From CAZDML01 sp964506645 (GTDB lineage: Bacteria; Elusimicrobiota; Elusimicrobia; 2-01-FULL-59-12): a stretch of 13,080 nucleotides of DNA. Each line of letters opens with the position of its first letter. Within the stretch, counting starts at the first letter, position 1. A program made the position numbers and the translations under genes. The DNA lies in NCBI GenBank assembly GCA_964506645.1, contig CAZDML010000053.1:1-13080 (forward strand). Direction: 5' to 3'. Of the stretch, positions 7,966-13,080 are shown in pieces. Under the pieces are notes generated by a model. That model saw only the letters and a list, made by a program, of their open reading frames with translations. It searched no databases and was not told where the DNA came from.

Positions 7966-9587
7966 CTGAGAGCCTTGGGAAAGTAGTACTTCATCACAAA
8001 ATCATTATTCGGTTCCTCTAAAGGACGGCTTAAGGCTTCGAGCAAGTCGTTTTCATTAAATTGAAGCCGATTGGCAGAGTCGATGGTTGATTTTATAAGA
8101 ATCCCACGCTTGGCAAGAAGAGCGTAATCGTCACCCCACTGACGATCCTCTGGTTCTATAATAATCACCGGTTTTTTTGTGCACAACGCATAGCTGAGGG
8201 TCGTACTGGCAGATTGGTAAAACAAGTAGGCATCGGCCTGATCCATCACGTTTTCAAACGGTTCCCGTGAAACAGTCAATGTCTCATCCGATGAATACAG
8301 AGGGGAGTTTAAAACACCTCCTGGATGTTGTTTATAAATAATCTTATAGCCGCCGCGCCGCAAAGTCTGCAAAATCCGCCATTCCAGATCGAGTCGGATG
8401 ACATCCGGCATATAGTCCAAGGAGATGCGATCCCCAATAAAGCAGGTTCCCATAACCATGACCGTTTTCACGCGAGACGGAAGTTTTTGACGCTGCATGA
8501 ACTTGGATAAGGACGAGTAGGCTTCGCTTTGAACTGAAAACAATTGAAATTTCGTTTGCTCGAGCATTGGACTCTTTAGAACTGCCGCTTGAACATTAGG
8601 GATGGGAGCCTCGTTATAGAGACCGTATTGGCTGACGGCCGCCATGTTATTAAAAATATAGTAAGGATTATTGACTTCGTGCCGATACAGATGCCATGTT
8701 GATCCGCCATGTTCAAAACTTGTCACTTCGCCCCCTTGCGATTGAACCACAGCGCTGACCAATCGGCGGTAATAGCCACCAATACATCCCGTAAAGAGAT
8801 GCAGGGGTTGATAGTTCTCAATATTGGCCTGAACAGCGAGGTAATCCTGGGCACACCCCATAATTTGCTTGCGTGCCGTATCCATCACATAGTCCAAATG
8901 GCTTTTGTTGAGATGAATCTCTCTCTTCTGGGCGATGGCACAGACATCGGCCACAATTTGTTCGCATAAGGCTTCCAGCTCGGACGCCATTCCTTTCTCA
9001 AGACTAACGGGTCGATTTGCAAGAAGTTCGGCCAGATCAAGAAATATCAATTTTCTTTTATTGCCGCGTAAATATTCACGGCATAAATCATTAGGCTGAA
9101 ATACTGCCATGACTCTGTCAGTTCTTGCAAAACGTAGAAAGTGAGTGCCCCCATACAACCATCCCTTGGCCCAATTCCGCAGATATCTCTTGATTCGAAT
9201 GAGCAGACCGTTTTGAGAGTGCCCGCCATAGAGGATATCCGCTGTGTGCGCCGTCGGCTTTCCCTCTTCAATCAACCCTTTATAGTGTGTAGAGAGTTCG
9301 CTGTAGGACAAGGGGAGGCCTTCTGCGCGAAGACTCTGTATGACTTTTGCGCAATAGAGCATGACGCTGTATTCAAACGTCAACTTATGACAAATGGTCA
9401 GGAGATCTGCAAGGAAGGGACGCTGGCTCGACTTCTCCCGAATCCGCGCCAGATATTGGAGAAAGAGGTCTTGGAAGACATCTTGGTAAAAGAGGAAAGG
9501 CACCGGCCAGGAAAACTGGGATGACCAGGATTCAAAACCTTCTTTTTTAACAGCACCGACATCCAAACAAAAAGGTTTTTGGTTCAT
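7962..9587 (-). CDS. Large GT-B-like protein with EHGG and KQHPGG motifs, function unassigned (541 aa)
   Basis: I recognise a fold-level pattern but not a named family. Residues 291-300 read FEHGGSTWHL, a His-Gly-Gly element seen in surface-carbohydrate and Kdo/CDP-glycerol-type transferases. Residues 416-424 read IIYKQHPGG. The C-terminal loop spans FENVMDQADAYLFYQSASTT (444-463) followed by SYALCTKKPVIIIEPED (465-481), the usual 'surveillance' helix and Ser/Thr loop of a GT-B donor site. The N-terminal 250 residues are mainly helical-looking with no motif I can place. The gene sits between the cytidylyltransferase and the asparagine-synthetase-like gene, 5 bases after the former and overlapping the latter by 4. 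That position suggests a transferase for the CMP-activated sugar or a related glycan-handling role; this is inference. Confidence 0.85.
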   Translation of the reverse strand: MNQKPFCLDVGAVKKEGFESWSSQFSWPVPFLFYQDVFQDLFLQYLARIREKSSQRPFLADLLTICHKLTFEYSVMLYCAKVIQSLRAEGLPLSYSELSTHYKGLIEEGKPTAHTADILYGGHSQNGLLIRIKRYLRNWAKGWLYGGTHFLRFARTDRVMAVFQPNDLCREYLRGNKRKLIFLDLAELLANRPVSLEKGMASELEALCEQIVADVCAIAQKREIHLNKSHLDYVMDTARKQIMGCAQDYLAVQANIENYQPLHLFTGCIGGYYRRLVSAVVQSQGGEVTSFEHGGSTWHLYRHEVNNPYYIFNNMAAVSQYGLYNEAPIPNVQAAVLKSPMLEQTKFQLFSVQSEAYSSLSKFMQRQKLPSRVKTVMVMGTCFIGDRISLDYMPDVIRLDLEWRILQTLRRGGYKIIYKQHPGGVLNSPLYSSDETLTVSREPFENVMDQADAYLFYQSASTTLSYALCTKKPVIIIEPEDRQWGDDYALLAKRGILIKSTIDSANRLQFNENDLLEALSRPLEEPNNDFVMKYYFPKALR

Positions 9588-9592
9588 AGACC

Positions 9593-10327
9593 CTACACTG
9601 TCTTTTGAGCCACATGAGCATTCAACGCGCGGAGTTCCGGATGCATGAGAACATAGGCTAGAATCTCACGATACGACAGTGGATGTGACCCTAAACGAAG
9701 GTTTTTATAAATCGCTGAGATCAGTTTAAAATCGTCCGGTGTATCGACACACCACCGCAACGCGGAATGATCTTCCCGGTCTTCCACCGATTCCATTCGG
9801 AAGAGTTCGGGGTGCTCTTTTAACAAAAAGTACGTGACGTGCTCGCGCGCAGGTGTTGAAGTGGCCATGCGATCCATACGTTCGAGCACATTGAAGAAAA
9901 AAGCTTCCGTATCCAAGCCTCGGGGAAATGTGCGGTGAACAATATTCGCAGCATAATCACACTCACCAGCCTTGTTTTCCAACGACTGGATCACACGGTC
10001 GGTCTCCTCAGGATCAATAAGTGGACAATCACTTGTGACGCGGACTACTATTTCTGCCTTAGCTTCCGCCGCGGCACCTCGATAGCGCCCAAGAACATCC
10101 TCTTCACTCCCACGGTACCATCGCACATCTTCCTGATTGGCAAGGGTGATCAAGGGATCATCCGCACGGTTGGTCGTTGTGGCGATGACAATGTCCTGGG
10201 CAAAACGACAGCGCTTCAAGCGACGAATTTGCTGTGCCAACATCGGTATACCATCCAAATCCATAAGGATTTTTCCAGGCAAACGGGTTGACGTCATGCG
10301 GGATTGAATAATAATAATGCGACGCAT
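9593..10327 (-). CDS. SpsF-like cytidylyltransferase (CMP-nonulosonate/CMP-Kdo synthetase superfamily)
   Basis: A 244-residue nucleotidyltransferase expected to make a CMP-sugar from CTP and an acidic sugar. The N-terminal nucleotide-binding loop is IIQSRMTSTRLPGK (6-19). It is followed by GSEEDVLGRY (73-82), RVTSDCPLIDP (96-106), TFPRGLDTEAF (133-143), REHVTYF (161-167) and RWCVDTPDDF (191-200). This order is characteristic of SpsF-type proteins (spore-coat polysaccharide and pseudaminic-acid loci), and it differs from the classical bacterial NeuA/PseF opening. Length is normal for the family. The ATG at 10327 has GGGAG 5 bases upstream and lies 15 bases after the methylase stop. Pairing with the adjacent pseudaminic-type methylase supports a nonulosonate or similar sugar acid as substrate, though the exact substrate is not shown by the sequence. 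Confidence 0.9.
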   Translation of the reverse strand: MRRIIIIQSRMTSTRLPGKILMDLDGIPMLAQQIRRLKRCRFAQDIVIATTTNRADDPLITLANQEDVRWYRGSEEDVLGRYRGAAAEAKAEIVVRVTSDCPLIDPEETDRVIQSLENKAGECDYAANIVHRTFPRGLDTEAFFFNVLERMDRMATSTPAREHVTYFLLKEHPELFRMESVEDREDHSALRWCVDTPDDFKLISAIYKNLRLGSHPLSYREILAYVLMHPELRALNAHVAQKTV

Positions 10328-10332
10328 CTACG

Positions 10333-10337
10333 CTCCC
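10333..10337 (-). promoter_or_regulatory. Ribosome binding site for the SpsF-like gene
   Basis: The coding strand reads GGGAG, 5 bases before the ATG at 10327, in the 15-base gap after the methylase stop. It supports the chosen start, after which the nucleotide-binding loop begins at residue 6 as expected for the family. Confidence 0.65.
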
Positions 10338-10342
10338 GCCGA

Positions 10343-10969
10343 TTACGGTTTTTCAAAAAGCCAGTACGTAATATCGTCCCAGCCTTCGTCTTTCCCTAAG
10401 AATCCCTTTTTCAGGAGTTTTAAATCGGGGAACAACTGCTGATACAGCGCACCATAATTTCGTTTAAAGAGCGCTCCCGCATGGCCGCGGTAAGGCACTT
10501 CGGTAGTTTGTTCGGCAAAATATTCGCCACAGAGCACATATTTTTTCGAGCACCGGACAACTTCCGACATCACCAGAGACACGTTTTCATTCGATTGATG
10601 GATGAGAACGCCCATCGTGAACGTTAAATCAAACCACCGGTCCCGGAACGGCAAGTCTTTCGCTGAAGCCCAGTTGGCATTAACACCCGGAACATTTTTG
10701 CGCAGCGTCATGAGCGCTTTCTCATTAATATCGATTCCAAACACCTGTCGCGGCGGAACCTGTTCTGCTATCCACTGGAGATTCCCCCCCAGATTGCATC
10801 CCACTTCGAGAACGCTCGATACGGAAACTTCTTTTAATAGGCTTTTCCAGAAACGGTCACGTCCGCGCGCCGCTTCATTATTGCGCTGTGTATAGTCGTT
10901 TCCAAATTCACCCGACCAAAGCTTTTCCAGCCGAACGACTTCCGATTGTGGGTTCTCTTGTTTGCTCAT
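10343..10969 (-). CDS. Pseudaminic acid biosynthesis-associated methylase (SAM-dependent methyltransferase)
   Basis: A 208-residue class I methyltransferase. The N-terminal signature LWSGEFGNDYTQRN (17-30) and the C-terminal EVPYRGHAGALFKRNYG (157-173) match the family named pseudaminic acid biosynthesis-associated methylase as I remember it. Motif I is VLEVGCNLGGNL (53-64), the motif II acid FGIDIN (77-82), and GVLIHQ (120-125) follows. The family name comes from genome context; its reaction has not been settled to my knowledge. I chose the ATG at 10969, which makes a 4-base ATGA overlap with the acetyltransferase stop like several other junctions here, with AAGGTGG 9 bases upstream. An ATG at 11008 in the same frame would add 13 basic residues inside the acetyltransferase gene and is less likely. 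Confidence 0.92.
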   Translation of the reverse strand: MSKQENPQSEVVRLEKLWSGEFGNDYTQRNNEAARGRDRFWKSLLKEVSVSSVLEVGCNLGGNLQWIAEQVPPRQVFGIDINEKALMTLRKNVPGVNANWASAKDLPFRDRWFDLTFTMGVLIHQSNENVSLVMSEVVRCSKKYVLCGEYFAEQTTEVPYRGHAGALFKRNYGALYQQLFPDLKLLKKGFLGKDEGWDDITYWLFEKP

Positions 10970-11517
10970 CGCTGCGTACCACCTTTTTTTTGATTTGTGT
11001 GCTCCCATTCTCGACGCAAAATTCCATACAAAACAACATCCATGGACGAACCTTCAAAGATCTCTTGTTCACGCTGCAGTCCTTCGCGAACCATATGCGC
11101 TTTTTCAAAAATCCGCTTCATCGCGGAATGATTCGCCAAGGTTCCGGCAGTAATTTTTCTCAAGTTCTTCTTCTCAAAAAGAAAATTAATCCAGAGAGCC
11201 CACGCCTCCGATCCATAGCCTTGACTCTTGGCATCGGCGGCACCGATCAAAATACCGATATCAGCGACTTGGTCCTCGGGATTGATATAAGCTGTCAATG
11301 TTCCTATAAGGCGATCATCAGAACGGCGCATAATTCGATAAAAACAGTGTGGGCTCTCCTTAAAGCTTTGAAAATAGATTCTGCAGCTTTCCGATGTATG
11401 CTTACGAAAGCGCTGCTTCGAGTAACGCATGATCTCTTTATTATTCAACCAACCGATATACTCCGGAGTGATGAACGATTCCTCAAACGGTTTAAGATAC
11501 AGTTTTTCAGAACTCAT
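10966..11517 (-). CDS. GNAT-family N-acetyltransferase, RimJ/RimL type
   Basis: A 183-residue acetyl-CoA-dependent acyltransferase. The opening LYLKPFEESFITPEYIGWLN (6-25) is the usual RimJ/RimL start. The core acetyl-CoA-binding segment IGILIGAADAKSQGYGSEAW (87-106) contains the pyrophosphate loop KSQGYG (97-102). The C-terminal part, LANHSAMKRIFEKAHMVREG (127-146), is the standard beta-5/alpha-4 region. In a locus with a sugar aminotransferase, the likely substrate is the new amino group of a UDP-sugar or a nonulosonate precursor. The role would be comparable to PseH or PerB/WbpD-type acetylations, but it is not a clear PseH by sequence. The ATG overlaps the previous stop by 4 bases, with AGAGGG just upstream. 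A run of eight A in the coding strand lies near its 3' end (10984-10991). Confidence 0.92.
   Translation of the reverse strand: MSSEKLYLKPFEESFITPEYIGWLNNKEIMRYSKQRFRKHTSESCRIYFQSFKESPHCFYRIMRRSDDRLIGTLTAYINPEDQVADIGILIGAADAKSQGYGSEAWALWINFLFEKKNLRKITAGTLANHSAMKRIFEKAHMVREGLQREQEIFEGSSMDVVLYGILRREWEHTNQKKGGTQR
10979..10985 (-). promoter_or_regulatory. Ribosome binding site deciding the methylase start
   Basis: The coding strand reads AAGGTGG, 9 bases before the ATG at 10969. It sits immediately after a run of eight A within the end of the acetyltransferase gene. Together with the ATGA overlap it favours the 10969 start over the in-frame ATG at 11008. Confidence 0.5.
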
Positions 11518-12698
11518 GAGACCCTCTGAGGGGCTACCCTTTGACTGGACCCCATAAGAATCACCCTCGCTACGCGCTCTGCGGCGCCGCTGACGATTAA
11601 GGGACGAGATCTGGGCGCTAGTGTCAAGCGATTCTGAAAAGCATTCGTTAAGGTGTTTTTGAGTTCCTCGCGAGTAAAAATGGGGATGGTATACCCTGTC
11701 AGGTTGCCAATACTAAAATCCGTCGCACCGGCTTCTTGAAGACCAATCTGAACGCTGAGTGCTGGCTTTCCAGCCAGGGCGCCCTCCAACAAGGCAATCG
11801 ACAACGATCCGATCAAGAGATTGGACCGTGCAATCCAATCGGCGGCTCGTCCCGATTCCATGGATGCATGAAGCCAGGGACGCCGATGCGACTCCAGCAT
11901 TGAACGGAAATGTGACGGGTCTTCCGAAGGATGTGTCTTGATCACCAGTCGACATTTTCTATCCCCTTTCTGGAAAGCAGCATCCAGTTCAGAGAAAAGA
12001 CATTTCAGTATATCGATCGATGTATATCCCAAAAGCGATTGTCCCTGTCCATCCACCAAAGCGCCAGGACCGGAATAGAACTTTCCCTGCGGTCCTGTAA
12101 TAAAGGGTTCCGAGAAAAAAGTTACGACGAAATCGTCTTTTTCAATACCTTGCTCTTGTCGCCACGTCGCCACCTGTGCTGGGGTGATGGATCGGCAATA
12201 GTCGACAGTGGTCTCGAGATTAGGGCCACCCGTGACACAAATTCGAGAAGGTTCTAGTCCCGCAGAGATCATTCCTTGGTACGAAAGGTCATCCATCACG
12301 CAGACGACATCCGGAAAACAAACGCTCGGCTTCCCAGACTTCGTCCGCTCAAAGCGTTCCTTGTAAAAAAACCAAGAATCAAGAACAGACACACTATAAA
12401 GTCCTAAGTCACGTGCCGCTAAACGAAAGGTATGCTCCATCTGGTTATACAGTCCACACGCACTGACCAACATCTGCGCAGAGACTAAGAGAGTGGTCGC
12501 TTGTGCCTGCGTCAGCGTATCGGCAACTGGTTGCGAAGGAATTTCAGGACATTCACTTTTCCAGATGGATGCGGAAGGACCTGCGACAAACGCTTGAATA
12601 CGCACACCTTGCTTGTGCAACGATTTTGCGACGGGAATCAAGGTTCGCGCGCCGCCTGCATCGTGGCTAATTAACACAACAGTAGCGTCTAGTTTCAT
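11514..12698 (-). CDS. GT-B-fold glycosyltransferase-like protein (394 aa), unassigned
   Basis: A 394-residue protein with two Rossmann-like halves. The N-terminal part begins VVLISHDAGGARTLIPVAKS (7-26), a glycine-rich loop placed like the acceptor-side loop of GT-B enzymes. The middle has FPDVVCVMDDLSYQGMISAG (128-147) and ICVTGGPNLE (153-162), the pattern in which GT-B sugar-nucleotide enzymes link their domains. The donor half carries VIKTHPSED (252-260) and RSNLLIGSLSIALLEGALAG (291-310) followed by KPALSVQIG (311-319), a typical diphosphate/base-binding loop. It lacks the GxGHxxR opening of PseG and the residue pattern of UDP-GlcNAc 2-epimerases that I would expect, so I do not assign either. 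It starts at an ATG overlapping the aminotransferase stop by 4 bases (weak AGAGG 10 bases upstream) and ends with another ATGA overlap. Confidence 0.87.
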   Translation of the reverse strand: MKLDATVVLISHDAGGARTLIPVAKSLHKQGVRIQAFVAGPSASIWKSECPEIPSQPVADTLTQAQATTLLVSAQMLVSACGLYNQMEHTFRLAARDLGLYSVSVLDSWFFYKERFERTKSGKPSVCFPDVVCVMDDLSYQGMISAGLEPSRICVTGGPNLETTVDYCRSITPAQVATWRQEQGIEKDDFVVTFFSEPFITGPQGKFYSGPGALVDGQGQSLLGYTSIDILKCLFSELDAAFQKGDRKCRLVIKTHPSEDPSHFRSMLESHRRPWLHASMESGRAADWIARSNLLIGSLSIALLEGALAGKPALSVQIGLQEAGATDFSIGNLTGYTIPIFTREELKNTLTNAFQNRLTLAPRSRPLIVSGAAERVARVILMGSSQRVAPQRVS

Positions 12699-13080
12699 GC
12701 GGGCTGCGCCTCTTTAAGCTGTGAACGGTTCTCGTAGACTTTCTGGAATGCATTCACTACGTCCTGCATGTCTTTCACGGTTGCGGGCGGACGCATAAAT
12801 TCAGTTACGATGATTTCCTTCTCATCCACCCTTTCCACGACCGGACAGAGGCCTTTACGATAATCGATCTTTCCTTTGTACTCCGGATTTGTAAACGGCC
12901 AACCGGATTTCCCAAAGGCAATTTGCTGCTGATACATTGGCAAAAGATAAAGTGGTTTTCCGTAGCCTGCTTCGATCAAGGGCCAATCGCGATCGGGCGA
13001 GGTCGGAAGTTCCGCATCCAACGCCTTCACAAAGGTATCACGGGGAATACCGAGAACGGCTTCGTCATACCGAAACGCCT
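12695..13080 (-). CDS. DegT/DnrJ/EryC1/StrS-type sugar aminotransferase, C-terminal part (5' end cut by window edge)
   Basis: The frame is open to the right edge of the window, so only about the last 128 residues are seen; an internal GTG at 13030 is not the real start. The visible part matches the C-terminal small domain of PLP-dependent sugar aminotransferases: FRYDEAVLGIPRDTF just before the GTG, then EAGYGKPLYLLPMYQQ, a GLCPVVERVDEKEII segment, and RPPATVKDMQDVVNAFQKVY near the end. The 'Pro-Leu-Tyr ... CPV-ER ... RPP ... D-hydrophobic-hydrophobic-AF-KV' pattern is close to StsC-like members. The PLP lysine lies outside the window. The enzyme would put an amino group on a keto sugar nucleotide, which the acetyltransferase two genes downstream could then acylate. 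It overlaps the next gene by 4 bases (ATGA). Confidence 0.9.
   Translation of the reverse strand, partial: AFRYDEAVLGIPRDTFVKALDAELPTSPDRDWPLIEAGYGKPLYLLPMYQQQIAFGKSGWPFTNPEYKGKIDYRKGLCPVVERVDEKEIIVTEFMRPPATVKDMQDVVNAFQKVYENRSQLKEAQPA

Noticed and set aside
9141..9524. A 127-codon open frame on the plus strand.
   Set aside because: It is antisense to the 541-residue GT-B-like gene, with no ribosome binding site or motif of its own.
10984..10991. Run of eight A (coding strand) near the acetyltransferase 3' end as a programmed slippage site.
   Set aside because: The gene ends normally 15 bases later and the next gene has its own ATG and ribosome binding site, so slippage is not needed to explain anything.
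10888..11529. A 213-codon open frame on the plus strand.
   Set aside because: It lies antisense to the acetyltransferase and the start of the methylase, both with clear family motifs, and its own translation shows no recognisable domain.
11514..12698. Assigning this gene as PseG or a UDP-GlcNAc 2-epimerase because of the pathway gap.
   Set aside because: The GxGHxxR opening of PseG is absent and the family-defining epimerase residues could not be identified by eye.

Overview
The window is one uninterrupted block of twelve genes. All are on the minus strand and read from high to low coordinates. The first (an aminotransferase) is cut by the right edge and the last (an ABC exporter) by the left edge. 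No stretch longer than 15 bases lies outside a gene. Six of the eleven junctions are 4-base ATGA stop/start overlaps, two are longer overlaps (14 and 17 bases), and three are gaps of 5, 13 and 15 bases. I see no promoter, terminator, RNA gene, mobile element or CRISPR array, so the window is best read as the interior of a longer, translationally coupled operon.

In transcription order the genes are: a DegT/DnrJ/EryC1/StrS-type sugar aminotransferase (C-terminal part, 12695-13080); a GT-B-fold glycosyltransferase-like protein (11514-12698); a RimJ/RimL-type GNAT N-acetyltransferase (10966-11517); a methyltransferase of the kind called pseudaminic acid biosynthesis-associated methylase (10343-10969); an SpsF-like cytidylyltransferase (9593-10327); a large unassigned GT-B-like protein (7962-9587); an asparagine-synthetase-like protein without its glutaminase cysteine (6181-7965); an FkbM-family methyltransferase (5354-6184); a second large unassigned GT-B-like protein (3886-5370); a radical SAM/SPASM protein (2868-3899); a GT4-family glycosyltransferase (1619-2854); and an MsbA/PglK-like ABC exporter (1-1622).

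Together these describe an accessory surface-glycan locus. Aminotransferase and acetyltransferase would make N-acylated amino sugars. The SpsF-like enzyme would activate a nonulosonate-type acidic sugar as its CMP derivative. Several glycosyltransferases would assemble the glycan. Two methyltransferases, the asparagine-synthetase-like protein and the radical SAM enzyme would decorate it, and the ABC exporter would move the lipid-linked product across the inner membrane. The glycan could be a capsule or O-antigen, or the sugar on a glycosylated flagellin or S-layer protein; the window does not decide which. The synthase and epimerase genes that define nonulosonate pathways (NeuB/PseI, PseB, NeuC types) are not in the window and would have to lie beyond the edges.

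The organism cannot be identified. ATG and GTG starts, Shine-Dalgarno sequences and dense overlaps show a bacterium (an archaeon is less likely). Base composition looks roughly balanced. The exporter type and the SpsF/methylase pair occur in many diderm and some monoderm lineages.
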